Of a DNA stretch of 64,000 bases, positions 29,201 through 44,200 are shown in pieces. The stretch is taken from positions 7,560,281 to 7,624,280 of the forward strand of contig NC_088301.1 of NCBI RefSeq assembly GCF_032854445.1. Direction: 5' to 3'. The stretch's first letter is position 1. Every line of letters starts with the position of its first letter. A program made the translations under genes and the position numbers. The DNA comes from Liolophura sinensis (Eukaryota > Mollusca > Polyplacophora > Chitonida > Chitonidae). The notes under the pieces were generated by a model. That model saw only the letters and a program-made list of their open reading frames with translations, was not told the DNA's origin and did not search any database.

Positions 29201-32200
29201 TATTTTGATACTGGTACAAAAAAAAAAATGGGGGACACCCCACCATCGTGTTAATTCAGATTTCGCGGTAAATCGATCCGCGTAAATTTGAGAGAACAGT
29301 GTATGTACAGGGGTTTAACGTCGCACTCCCACATGGGGTAAGTTTCGATGATAAGTAGATGAATGCATAAACCAAGCTTCAGACAATATTTTATATGGTG
29401 CTGAGACTTACATTTTTCCAGTGGGATATCATCGTTCCTTCCAAACAAATCTCAAAATACCATTCTGAGATCAATAGAATTCTATAAATCAGGAAAAATG
29501 AGGACAACATTTTAGGTGCATGCATCACCTGAAAATTAAACTGAGGGTATTTTAATATGTTGACAACTAGGTATTTACCGGATATATTGACATCCGACCC
29601 CACCCAAAAGTAAGCTGCAGTTTTTTTTCCTTGCTTCTTGGCTGTGATCCAAATCTACAAAAAACAGATATTAGCAAAACAAAATGATTAGAAATGACTA
29701 TCATTGCTGGCATTTAACAAAATAATAGTTCAAGGTGTCACATTATTATACCGATCAGATGATGCAACAATGTTGCACCGTGTGGTTTTGTATGTTCGAG
29801 GAAGAAAGCATGTAACATGCCTACTCTGCAAGACGTACGTCACTAAATTAACGTTGGAATGCTACGTGCAAAGCGAACGTGTGTGATTCTCGTAAATGCA
29901 TACAGCTTTGAAAATTCTGTTACAATTTTTTGTCACTTCTCAAAATCAGATAATTAACAGCTAGGGGGTCAACTCACGGGTTCTCCTTCCCACCAGGCTG
30001 GGTTCAACTTTACATCACTACTCAGTTTGAACAATTCCCCGATTTCTTCATCATACATTGTATTACCCACAATGCCATGTGATTCAGGATACAAGCCCTG
30101 GAATCAAATACAGACGACACGCTGATTGATGTTGAAAGCAGGGGTTCAGGCATCACATTTATGACTCAGATGATCGGAATTGTTGCATTACGGCTAAATT
30201 GTTATATAGTATAAGAATCAATATTAGCCAACAGCGCCATCTTTGATCAGAAGGAATTATCATCCAGGGTAGCTGTGATCAAAGAATTAGGAAAGAGATC
30301 ACAGCGGCCCAGGTTGAACTGGTACTGAAAAACATATCCGGGTTTAAGGGCGATTATTCTGCAAATCGCCGTCATGAAGTTGAAGCCAAATGCAAAATGT
30401 TTATAACAAACATTCATTGATAAGTGTTGATAATTTATACAATGCTGCCTCACTGGAACACCCTGCTCCTGACACCAGACATGCCAGCCCACCGTCACAT
30501 TATATTGACACTGGGCTCATCAATACTTGGTCTATCCCCCCTATAACAATGTCCCAAAATTGTCACAAAGTACCAAGATAGCCACTGGCCAAAACTGCCA
30601 AGTCTGCAAAACCAAGATTGCCGATATGATCAAATACCAAGAATATCAATTCTAAATGATCAAGATTGTCAATACTTGAATGACCGCAATAATACACCAA
30701 GAAGGTAATTTCTGAATAGCCAAGAATGCCAGTTCTGAATGATCATGACTGACAATCCTGAGTTACCAAGATTGGCTTATCTTGAATTACTAAGAATGTC
30801 AATTCTGAATGAGAAACACAGAGCAGATGCAAGGAATTTGATTGGAGACCACACTGAAAAACTTACTGTAACTATATTTTAATTGTTAGGGAGGGTCATA
30901 GTGTGGAACATAGAGCATAAGTCAGGAGTGTGAACTCAAAAAGACAGACTTACTGTAATTATACTGTAATGGCTAGGGAACGTCAGGGTGGGAAACACAG
31001 AGCGTAAGTAAGGAGTGTGAACTCCACCAAGACAGACTTACTGTAACTATACTGTAATGGTTAGGGAACGTCATGGTGGGAAAAACAGAGCGTAAGTAAG
31101 GGGTGTGGACTCCACACTGAGCTAGCCTGCTAATCACAGGAGTCACATTTCGCTGGAGATAATCCGCTCTAAATCCATCCACAGAGATTAACAACAATGG
31201 CTTTGAGCTGAAACATAAATTGGTAATAAGATTTCACAATATACATTGTATCTACATGTATACTGACCTAGAAAAAATTTATGAGCACACACATAAATTG
31301 TGGGCATATTTAACTAAACTAAACTGTTTTACGGGTTATCTGTCACTAAAAAATCCTAAAGCGGAATAAAAATTATATCTAAAATTTTTATTTTTTCCAA
31401 TCTTTATGATATTTTTTTTCACAAATGCCCTGACAGGACAATCCACATTTCTCACTGTTTATTTCATTTTCCGGTTTTACTTTTATTCCCCCCTCCGACC
31501 ATAACAAAGGACTGAGCGTAAAATATAAATGTTAACTGGTGCGGCCTAACCACTCAGAAGTTTTTGCAAATTCCTTGCAAATTTGGCTTAATAGCTCTGA
31601 GATCATCACCTTCGTTTGCATTTTATCAAATTATAATTATTTATACAGTTTGGAATGGGAACCCTCAATGTCTTTCTAACAGTGGCCCTGTAGCTGACTA
31701 CATCATGCGTCACCATGCTCCATGGATCTTGCCACCATTACCAGATGACGGTTACACTATCCAATCACCATATACACGTAATGATGCAGATCACATCATG
31801 TGACCAGTCTACAGCCACCATGCATATAAACCCTGCCACAAAGATCTTGTCATCATACCCAGATGTTGGCCACATCAACCCGCCGACAGGGGAGTTGCGA
31901 GTTTGAACCCTTATATCACCAAATATAAAAGCAGTCCTACTGTAAAATGCGAAATGTTAGACAAATGTCATGATTATCTTTGATTACATATAGTACTCAC
32001 ATAGGCAACATAACAATATATGGTTCACAACTTTTGTTTATTCAGTGAGCGACATTTTGGCATAGGTACTAACATTGTTAGTATTAGTACCTATGCCGAA
32101 ATGTCACTCACAGAATAATTGCTATGTTATTCAACTCAACTTCAAAATGCCATTGAAAGAAGTTATTGACATGGGCATATGAGAATTGTGTCACAAAAAC

Positions 32201-35200
32201 TTGTTTAGAGTCAACGAATGATGGAGAAAATTAAGGAGCTGAACGTTTGTGAACTTGAGAGGTTCCTAAAGAAAAGCGCTTTCATTTGTGCTTCAGAAAC
32301 ATGGTGAGAGAGGTCACCAATGTCAGTAAAAGTTACATGATACAGTAGGACTATTTTTACCTTTAGCAATAAAATATTAGACAATGACTGCAATGTTTAT
32401 TGTCCAACCATCACCCCAAAATAATGACCACATCATGCAGCTTTTCCCACTGCCATGACAGTACCCCACTACAAGGATGACACCATCATACCCAGATGCT
32501 GGTATATTATCCAGTCATCATACACAAGTACTGGTCACGTCATGAAATATAATCCTACTGTAATCCAAATCAATGAATCATGCATGGATTATGGTTGAAG
32601 CAGGTTATAATATACTATGTATACATGTAGATGCCACCAAGACAGAACAGAGTTTGTAATAAAGAGTCTTCATACTTTCCTGGACACTGTGGGTTGGCAG
32701 GAACCTCGCAGGGTAAATCCATCCATCGAACATGGACTGGCTCAAGCGTTGTCGGCCATATTGTAACTGGCAGGAAGGTCCTCAGCCGGGCGGCCATTGT
32801 TGATTCCAGCTCAGTGAAGAACTGAAGTCCTGTTAGCAGTTCAATGTCTCGTATTCTCACCACATTGTCCTTCAGGTATGCCAATGGTTCCTGAATACAA
32901 GTAGGTATGATTCACCACTTATGTTTCTAGGAGAGCAGTATGAGATGGTGACAAGGTGTAGTTGTCAAGTCAGGCAAAATAAACCAAATTCCAATTAATA
33001 AGTTGCATTCAAAATACAACCTCATGAAACAGAGCAATGTCACTTTGTAACATGTAGGGTCGATCTGTCAATTTTATCATATAGGTGGTCCATGGAATTT
33101 AGAAAACTACTTCAATAGAATAAGATAATATTTATTCTTACGAATTGTGCTCTTGGGTGAGTTAAATCTTGCACGAATAACAACATTCTGCTGCTCTCAT
33201 CAAGAATACTGCTATGTAGAAAGTTATAAGCAAGTGTGAGCAACAGTGTCATTTTGCACTGGATCATAACCCAAAACCTGCGTATTGCAAGAGAGTGGAA
33301 TGTACTGGATACAGGGTCAACTTTGGTGTAGTGTTGTAAGTGCAAGTAGAGTCCTATTAAAGGTCACTGATTCAAACTCTAACAAGGTTGGCCCATTCTA
33401 CAATTAAATGGGACACCATTAAATCTGGCTCAATCCCCTAAAGATTCAATCTGAACGAGATTACTTGCTTACCCTAATTCTTCAAACTTTTCAACCGCCT
33501 CTTCAAGTAATATTTTATAGAGAGAACTATAGGGTGTAGCGAAATAATTTGCACATATTTATGAAGCTTGCATCTATAATGACATAAACCAATCATTTAT
33601 AGTGTAATTTTCACAATAACCCCATTCATAAACCCTTCTCAAAGGTGTGCTTAAGTGGTTGAAAAGGTTGAGTATTCCCATTCTGGTCTTCGCGGCATCA
33701 ATCAAACAACCAATAAATCAAGACATTATTTCATTTGTATAGACTGACTATTACAATTGAACAAACATACTAACAGTATGGACATGCATATCACATGTAC
33801 TCACCAAGCAATTGGGTATCACGTTTACGTGAGGGAGAACAAACGATACGATGTCCACGCCCCCCTGGTCACATGACCTCTCTGTGGTGTCAGAACACTT
33901 CATCATAACGATGTAGTAATGGGTGGGGATGGGTACCGGGGTACTGGCATTTAGGTACCTGTAAAAAAACAATTAACACTCAGGTTTATAGTACCTGGAG
34001 ACTGACTAGGCTGTCTTCTTCATAAACAAACTTCACAAGTGCTTATTAGTACACCCCCACATCCTGATTTTGGGGAGTCAGATAAGTGACTTCGCTGTTC
34101 CAACTTAATACGTGAATTTCACTGAACGAGTACCAGTTTTATCTCTGAACTGCAAAACAGTGGAAATGCTGATAATATAATTCAATCAAATCAAGGCAAA
34201 TCACTATTAAACAGAGGGTGGTCTATGTCAACACCTGAATTATAGATACAGAGTAAGTTCCTTCAAGGTTTACTAGGTCCACCATATATCCATGCATCAA
34301 TCTCAAATTATATCAATTGTTTTTTTTCCATTTGTTTGGTTAATAAACCACATCAAAATCAGTTTTCTTGAGTAATAATGAAAAAGGTCACATAATCTTT
34401 CTAACATTTGTCCTTTTGTCGTTTGTAAACTCCACTGTGACCATCAAAACTGAAACAGACAGAGCTACATCTGATCGGCGCAATGAATCTCAGGTAAAGC
34501 TAAACTTCAGCCCCTCAAATTACATCCATAGGATGAAGCAATTCTTGTCATAAATATTGAGACAGAAATTTACTTTTTGTGCATGAATTTTGAAATTGCA
34601 ACATGATTTGGAGGTTCAGACAGACATTCCCACAATATATTTACAATATTTACAAGCTCGGGGTTGCACCATATGACTCTATGTACATGCAGGACAAAGT
34701 TTGAACAGAATCTCATTTACCTATTTTCTTCAGGCGATTACATATAGTACATAGTAGTAGCAAGCTACTAGACAATCGGCCCAGTTTCACGAAGCTCTCT
34801 TGACGTTATGAGCTCGCAACTACCATGACGATGCAATCCCTGCAGCACTGGTTGCCTTGGTAGCTAAATGAACGTAACATTAGGAGTGCTTTGTGAAAAC
34901 GGGCCCTAGTTTATATCAAGGAGATCGAAAATGGTTTAGACGTTGCACAGGATTCTCAACTATGAAGGAAATGTTTTCCATAGACTTTCAAGGGCCTTTC
35001 AGTTTAAATACAAACCAAAAATGGAGACTACTAAACATTAATTTTGTAACTTACTTATTTGTCCATATTGAAAATAATACAAAATGATATTCCACACTTC
35101 TCTGTCAAATGAAGTACTTTAAAGGATTAAAACTCTTTTTTCAAGGATTTTCAAAATATTGAAAAATTCAAGCACTTTCTCAATGGGAATTCTGTTATGA

Positions 35201-38200
35201 CATGTATGCAGGAACATAGGCCTAAAGGAAAAATCAATTTTCTTTTCAAGTTTTGTTGAAAAGTCAAGAAAAGAAAAGAGACAAAAATTCTAACTTAGCA
35301 AATTAAACTACCAAGATTAATTATATATACCCACAGTGTTGCGTTGCTGAGCTTGTCTGCGTGTCCGTCAGCGTCTCTGTCCCAGACTGGCCCGGTCACC
35401 ACACTGAAGCTGCCGTACTGATGGGAGTAATCCACCATCAGACTCAACAAGAAGCTCCAGGCACCTAGGGATACCAGATGTGTACATGTACAAAAACAAT
35501 GGAGTAAAAAATTTATTACTTGACTCACAATTTCACCCATGACTAAGTTTCACATTCTGCATCATTCTGAGAGTTCTGTTGATCCCGTTAATGTGTTCGG
35601 AAGTTTGCTTGGAAGGTATGACAATATCCTACTGAAAAATATGAGTTTCAACATGTTTCATGACACTTAAACTCCTTTAAATAAACGCTTTTGGGGGGCT
35701 AAGTTGTAAGTGATTTTAATATCGTAAAAGCGGCTTTCAGGTTTATGGGTGGAGGAAACTGACGTGGACAGAGACAATTTATGTCCGTTGATATTGTCTT
35801 ATTTCTTGTCAATCACATTGACTCACTTTTCAACCTTCCTGAAAATAGCTGGAATTGTCTGTTTCTTGTTTTGAGCTCAAGATTGTGCCACATACAACTG
35901 TGGTTATCTCATTAGTGATACTGGTTTGTTTGTGACTGTATTGAGCATTGAGAACTACTTTCTCTTAAGCTATAGTTGTTGACTTTGTTTTTATTAAGAT
36001 GCCCATTTAAAGCCACCGTTAAATTGTAGACATTACCTGAACCTGTCTGATAAACTTCTATTAATAGTTCAACTTCCAAATTTTTCAGCTTAATTTCTCA
36101 TTTTAAAATGACATTACAGTTTGCACATGTAGTATACATTTGTAAGTAGTGTACATATGAAACAGATAGACAGACAAGATAACACTGTAAAACACTATAT
36201 GCCCTAGGTTCACCAATAGATTTGCCTACATGCACATGTATCTTTCAAATGATTTGAATTTGATTTAGAAAACTGTAATAAAATGTAATAAAACGAAATG
36301 CATACTATACCTTCAGAAAAGCCTCGTTTCATGAGAGCGATATTAGACGAGGAATGAGACTTGTCAAATGCCTCTGGAGATGTTGCAAACACTGAAAATA
36401 TGTCGAGGATGAAAAGCTATTGGTATACCGATAAAGTTGTTAAAATGACAAAATGGCCTTTGTAATATTTACAATTAGAAAATCAGCCATAAGACAAAGT
36501 TTATCATGGTTAACTTGTTTGAGTGGCATTTAGAAGATGGGAAGAAAGTACACTGAACAAGGCATTCTTATGGATATACAAAAATATGTTAATATTGTTA
36601 ATAAACCAAGTAATTGCATATCCATAAGAGTTTTGCTAATTCAAGAAAATGTATAACGATGAGAGTGTTCATAAACCAAGAAACTGTATATCCATAAGAG
36701 TGTTAATAAACCAAGAAATTGTATATCCATGAGAGTGTTAATAAACCAAGAAATTGTATACCCATGAGAGTGTTAATAAACCAAGAAATTCTATATCCAT
36801 GAGAGTGTTAATAAACCAAGAAACTGTATATCCATAAGAGTGTTAATAAACCAAGAAATTGTATATCCATGAGAGTGTTAATAAACCAAGAAACTGTATA
36901 TCCATGAGAGTGTCCATAAACCAAGCAGTTGTATATCCATAAGAGTGTTAATAAACCAAGAAACTGTATATCCATGAGAGTGTCCATAAACCAAGCAGTT
37001 GTATATCCATGAGAGTGTCCATAAACCAAGCAGTTGTATATCCATGAGAGTGTCCATAAACCAAGCAGTTGTATATCCAGAAGAGTGAAAAAAAACCAAG
37101 AAGTTGTATATCCAGAAGAATTCCTTGTTCAGTGTACTTATAATGGTTAATTTATTTATTTTCGATTGGACGCCCTTCAATGCCGTTTTTATGTTAAATT
37201 TTAATTGCTTACATTAAAATATTTAACGTATTAAATTTTTAAGAAATAATTTAAGATTATTTTAAGATATTTATGTGAAAATTGAAAGCTTTGCAGTTCA
37301 CCTGTAAAACAGCAAAAAAGGATAAAACATACCTGGTTCAAATAAGTAACCTTTGGTGAAATTTTCTGCTTCTATTTGACACCACACATCGCTCATAGGA
37401 CTCTGAATTCTGGGATCATCTCGCACACACCCACGTGCATCAGACAAGGTTTCATTGGTCAGATTCCACGAGTCCTGTACTGTGAGACTGAAGGAAGCCC
37501 ACAGTGGCATGTTGTGGGTGTGGCTATACAAGACGCTGAAGTTAGCCTCATTGCTAAGGTGACAAGAATCACTACTCGCCATAGCAACAGGAACGGGAGT
37601 TTGGAGAGGGGGACCATTGATTGGTGGAACAGTAGCAGCACCAGTCCAGAGCTGAAAATACGGTAGTAGGCATATGGTAGAAAATAAAGAATGCACCTAT
37701 ATAACTTTCCGCGAAAATATTTCATCTGAACCATGTCGTGTTTAATGAGACCACCATTTATAGTCAACATGGAACAGGTTGGATCGGAGTAGATAATTTT
37801 AAATAAAGTACGCATCATAGGGTAAGGCCAGTTTTCACCGATTTTAAATATGGCTTTATCATAATTTTCTGTTTACTCTGTTAATTTACAGTAAATAAAA
37901 AGCAAGGAGCACATGGGTCCTCCATTGGTGCTTTACATTTCTATAATAGGCAAATGATCTCAAACGAACTTCAACGAAGGCCACCTAAATGGTCGTATGT
38001 CTGCCTTTTACCAACAATTCCCGAAGAACAGTGGAGTTGCATGGGGGAGGGTGGGCGAGATGAAGGTATTGGTTAGAGCTTATTGTCTGAGCTCGTATTG
38101 AACCAGTATTTTGTGAATCCTAGCGATTGAAACACAAGTATCTTAGCCACTCATCAGCCATGACCCACCACCTACAATAACTTAAGATTCCATATATTTG

Positions 38201-41200
38201 TTAAAAGAGCCTCAACATGTAGCAGTAAAAATAAGGTCAGATTACCTGATTATCACACCTACAAGGGGGTTTCGGAATCCTGTTGACAAGGACACAGTTG
38301 TCTGCCCCTGATGTGGGATGTGATGGAGGTTGGGGAGGGTTGCGGAGAAGATGATCCAAAGACCCCTGGGTACCGTTGTTAGGGGCAGGTTGAATACCCA
38401 AGACATCTGGAGAACATAAAAACACCAGTTCAGTAAACACGATATATGTTCAAAATGAATATATTCCTATTTGTTTGGTAAAACACGGTAACACCACTGA
38501 TATGTGACATTACCAGTATCTGCTGGACCTCAGTGTCACATCAACAGTATGTGCCAAACCTCAATCATATGTGACACCATTAGTATCTTCCAAACCTCAA
38601 TGACATGTGACTTTACCAGTATTTGCTTGACCTCAATGATATGTAATATCACCATCATCTGCTTGCGAACAATGATAAGTGACAACACCAGTATTCGCTG
38701 GACCTCAATGTGACACCATGCACCAGTATCTGCCAAACCTCAGTGATATTTTACATTATTAGTATCTGCCAGATCTCATTGTGACATCACCAGTACCTGT
38801 TTGAGCACAATGATAAGTGACATCACCAGTATCTGCTTGAGCACAACGATAATTGACATCATCAGTGTCTGTTTGAGCACAATGATAAGTGACATCACCA
38901 GTATCTGCTTGAGCACAATGATAAGCGACATCAACAGTATCTGTTTGAGCACAATGATAAGTGACATCAACAGTATCTGCCAGACCACAATGATAAGTGA
39001 CATCACCAGTATCTGCCAGACCACATTGATAAGTGACATCACCAGTATCTGCTTGAGCACAATGATAAGTGACATCACTATTATCTGCTTGAGCACAATG
39101 ATAAGCGACATCACCAGTATCTGTTTACGCACAATGATAAGCGACATCAACAGTATCTGTTTGAGCACAATGATAAGTGACATCACCAGTATCTGTTTGA
39201 GCAAAATGATAAGTGACATCACCATTATCTGCTTGAGCACAATGATAAGTGACATCACCAGTATCTGTTTGAGCACAATGATAAGCGACATCACCAGTAT
39301 CTGTTTGAGCAAAATGATAAGTGACATCACCATTATCTGCCTGACCACATTGATAAGTGACATCACCAGTATCTGTTTGAGCACAGTGATAAGCGACATC
39401 AACAGTATCTGTTTGAGCACAATGATAAGTGACATCACCAGTATCTGTTTGAGCAAAATGATAAGTGACATCACCATTATCTGCTTGAGCACAGTGATAA
39501 GCGACATCAACAGTATCTGCCTGACCACATTGATAAGTGACATCACCAGTATCTGTTTGAGCACAGTGATAAGCGACATCAACAGTATCTGCCTGACCAC
39601 AATGATAAGTGACAACACCAGTATCTGCCTGACCACAATGATAAGTGACATCACCAGTATCTGTTTGAGCACAATGATAAGTGACATCACCAGTATCTGT
39701 TTGAGCACGATGATAAGTGACATCACCATTATCTGTTTGAGCACAATGGTACGCGACATCACCAGTATCTGTTTGAGCACAATGACAAGTGACATCACCA
39801 GTATCTGCTTGAGTACAATGGTACGCGACATCACCCGTATCTGCTTGAGTACAATGATAAGCGACATCACCAATATCTGTTTGAGCACAAAGATATGTGA
39901 CATCAACAATACTGCCTGATAAGTGACATCACCAGTATCTGCTTGAGCACCAATGATAAGTGACATCCCCAGTATCTGTTTGAGCACGATGATAAGTGAC
40001 ATCACCATTATCTGTTTGAGCACAATGATAAGCGACATCACCAGTATCTACTTGAGCACAATGATAAGCGACATCACCAGTGTCTGCTTGAGCACAATGC
40101 TAAATGACTTCAGCAGTATCTACTTGAGCACAATGATAAGTGACATTATCAATATCTACTGGGCCTCAATGTGACATCATGCACCTACAAACTTCAACGA
40201 CATGTGACATTACCAGCATCTGCCAGACCTCAATGTGACATCACCAGTATCTGTCAAACCTCAGCCTGACATCATTACTATCTGTCAAACCTCAACGTGA
40301 CATCACACTATTTTCCAGACCTTAATGTGACATCACAAGTATCTCCCAGCCCTCGATTACGTTTTAAGCTAACTTTTAAAGAGTTGCTTGCATATTTTCT
40401 TGGTATTAATGGGTTCTTGCTGTATCATAAGCTAAATCTTACCACACATCAGGTTGTACAACTCTATATTCTCAAAAGTTTTCACTTCTGTGCGTTGTTT
40501 AAATGCAGGTCCATACGCCAAAAACAATCCCTGTAGAAATGAATTGCAAAGCCTCTAAGTGTTCATTATTACAATATCAGCCAGACAAATTAAAACATAA
40601 AATAATAATGAATCTGCAGAAAACTGCACAAAAAATCTGTAACATACAAATTATGTCATGACAACATTTGACTGTATTTCACGCGGTAAATCCAAATAAT
40701 CTAAAAAAGAACAAGAAAAGGCCATTTTTGATTTAGTCTTTACTGGCACTTACTTATGCTTTTAGGTTTCTTTGTATTTAAATGAATTTCTGTTGACAAG
40801 CATCAAAACAGCTATATATGTACTATACACTAATGACAAATGACAAACAATTTGTACCCACCTGCATGCTCTTGTAAATGTTGTCGTATCCATGATTTCC
40901 GCTCAGAAAACAGCTGCTACGTCTGGGACCACTTTTTAACAAAATTATATTCATATGTGAAAAATGACCTCTTTACTGTACTGACAGCCACACATTTCAC
41001 ACAATTGTATTGTCATTATTAATACGTTTTATTATTGTAGCAAACTAAAAAATCCTAAGCTGGAAGAGATTCTTCTGAAGATAATCAGAAAGCTTCCTAA
41101 ATTACAGTAAACGATCTAAAATTTGACCCCAAAAGTGCGCTTTTGGGGACCAATAAATGCCACAAAATATTATTTTAGATCGTCGAACATGCTGTAGGGT

Positions 41201-44200
41201 ATATCACCAACCTTCCAAACAAATCAAAACACATCTCTATGGTCAACAGAAATCTCAGAATCATTCCAAATGCAGAACTTAGAGAAGTATATGGAAATAG
41301 TGTCCACTTTTCCCTGAATACCCAGCACAATGTATAGCAACCAAATGACAAATGAGGTTAATTTTGATGTCGTTCAAACAAATATGCCTTACTTGATTTG
41401 ACTGATTCTATGAATGTCAATATTACAACAGGCAAATTGTAGTGAAACTACTAAGGATTTTGCTTCTGAAGATATTTTAGTTTTAGGTACCCATTAAATG
41501 TGAATGGCATGAATTTTGAAACTAGATAAATTTCATTCTAATTAAACAATCTTACTATTTAACCTACTTTTTAAGCAGCCACCTGTCCTCGACTTCCAAC
41601 AGAATGTTACCAATCCTGTTTGAGTTGAGGACATGGTGTCGTTTGGGGACTGTCTCTTTGGTGAAAACCTTCATCCTCTCAGACTTACATTCTAGATCTT
41701 CTACCACACTGCTGACAGCTGAAAAAGAGATATGAATCACTGATAAAAACGCAAGAGTTTTTGAATTACCGTTTTTAATTTATTTAGGGTTTACTGCCCT
41801 TTTCAACAATATTTGGATCACATCACAATGGCGTCTCCTTGTCACAGGGCAATTCCAAGGCCAACGTGTGTATGGTGCACCTTCACTAAAACACCATGAT
41901 TAAGACACGTTCCCATTTGTTTTGTAATACACATGGAAGCAATCTCCTGAGATCAGTGCAGATATTATTAAAAAGCAAAGAACTGATATCAATTATGAAT
42001 GAAGATATATTGTCAGCTAGACAATGTTACTGGAATAACATAAAAAGCCTTAAAGGATTTGTACCAACATGTATATGTGTAGAAATATGTTATTTCTAAA
42101 TATTAAGAAAATATATATATATTATCCTCTATGAAGATTGCACACAAGGTATTGATATACCCTGCAAACTGAATTAGTGCACTGGGTCCAGTTGTCCAAA
42201 AGTGTATTAGCTATTACCGGTACTAGTATTAAGTCAGATGTATATTTACGATTTTGTACAGAGACCAACCAGAGTTTGTACCGGTTTCATTTTCGCTTAG
42301 CATACTTTTACATGAACATTTTTGGGGTAAGTACAAAACTGAAGATTTAGCTTTAAGTTTAATCAGGTATTAAGTCCTAAAACAGTTTTAAACAACCGAG
42401 CCCATTACTCTACATAGTCACTTACATTGTTCAGTCTCATATCTCGTGAAGTTGTTCATCAGTCGGGTGTTAATATGGCCGTAAGTTCCGCCCTGGGTAT
42501 AAAACCGCCTCGTGTCTGTGTAGTATGAATAATTGACCTCACGACTACAGCTAGTGGTAGTCATGCCTAGAAAAAGTGAGAGAGATGAGTTTCAACACCA
42601 TACTCGGGGTGACACATTATACATGATGACAGTATCGAAAGGGTGAAGGAGTCCCGAGTGCCTTTAGCAAACATGGTCCAGCGATCATGAACCGATCTTA
42701 GACTTGAGTCAAAATTTTAACCATTAAATTTGGTATGTTCCATTCGGTTATTTCAGCTGAAATTTCTTCTGCAATAACTTACCCAGAATTTACATTGTCA
42801 AGCAATATTTTGAACTTGCTACTTCAGAAATGACAATTTTAAAGTGATTTTTTTTTTTAGCTTTTCACGAACGCCACTCTTATCATAAAACTTGGAGTTG
42901 GATTATTTACTTAACCCACAAGGAGAGCTGAGGTTATGGTGTTAAAACAGTTGCCTTAAAGTGACAGTGATAAAGTGGTCCAAATTTTAGTTTCTACACC
43001 CCCACAAAAAAGCTCTAAACTCGTATTTCAAATTTTGATCTAAGTCAAAAATGGTTTTCTGGAATTCCCCAGGAACCGTTCACCATTTTTAATTTTATAA
43101 ATCCTTGCTTACCATGATCTGCCAGAATGACAATGTTCAAACAATGGTGGAGACCCTTTTGTGTCAAGCCATTCATCAACTTCCCAATGTAACTATCGAC
43201 AGATTTGAGAATTTCGTCCATCTGAAACGTATAGTTCAAAGGTCAAGTTTCTTTCTAATGTAGAACTCTCTTAGGATGCCCAACACAATAAGAGTCGTCA
43301 GAAGCAAATTAAATGCTTTTCTTATTTATTTACTTATTTGATTAGTGTTTTATACCTTTCTGAAAAATATTTATACGACTGCAAGCATCATTACCATGGG
43401 ATGACACCGAGCAGAGCCTGCTACATGTAGAATGCTTTTATAACTATAAAAACCTGAGGGGTTGAGCTGTATTCAGAAACACTTTATTTCCTAAAGCTCA
43501 GATTATCTCTTGAACATGTCTGTGATAGCTTTGTAAAAAAACTAATGCGCTGTAAACAGCACACACATATCTGTATATCTTCCTCATTCACATTAAGAAA
43601 TGATTACAGTTCAGGCAGACCTACGGATAAACAGACGAAAATGGATTGACAGACACACATGCTGATTGCTATGTCCTGGGGAGGATAAAAATGATACTTT
43701 CCTATTTGCTGATTTAATGGAAAGATCGCAAAGTCTATTCAGTGCACTGTGTGACTTTGTTGTATTTATAAGCTGAAGGACATAACCAGTTAACGGCGAA
43801 AGTTTTCTTAATAACAGCACATTTAATTTGGACCTTTGGACTTTGGATTAATTTGAATATGGGCATCTGCATAACAAAATGGCTGCTTGCGACGCTGATG
43901 TGTGTGTTCATCTCTGGTGTGGTAAGCAGCTTATGGAGCCGGATTGTGGATCACACTCACCTCACCAATCTAATACAATCCTAAATACCAAGCAAATACC
44001 GTCTTTCAGCTAAAGTTTGACCTATTTCCATAATTATATAAAGACCTTTAATAATACTTTTGATGCCACAATGTCAGTTTTTCTGATATTTATTTATTTA
44101 TTTTATTGGTGTTTTACCACCTAATTAAGAATTTTTCAATTATACGACAGCGGCCAGTATTATGGCGGGAGGAAACCGGGCCGAGAGTTTCTCTGATAAA

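Larger units (their letters stand above)
14642..31207 (-). other. ENPP module B (16 exons): second phosphodiesterase plus nuclease-like domain
   Basis: Lengths: 166, 120, 76, 34, 139, 109, 144, 151, 52, 88, 161, 316, 81, 130, 154, 209. About 710 residues with all seven catalytic residues. Several exons are almost identical to module A, others clearly diverged. No start codon, signal or anchor exon is visible in the 1.5 kb between A16 and B1. Confidence 0.85.

Noticed and set aside
32211-32393. Hydrophobic minus-strand frame just upstream of module B, considered as an anchor or signal exon for a separate gene
   Set aside because: It lies in an interspersed repeat also found near 8540-8676 and has no donor in phase with B1.
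36590-37115. CRISPR-like regular repeats
   Set aside because: No unique spacers, eukaryotic intronic context, unit-to-unit drift typical of a minisatellite.
38776-40041. 421-codon minus-strand and 372-codon plus-strand frames
   Set aside because: Both cover the same 36-bp array; simultaneous openness on both strands is a repeat artefact.
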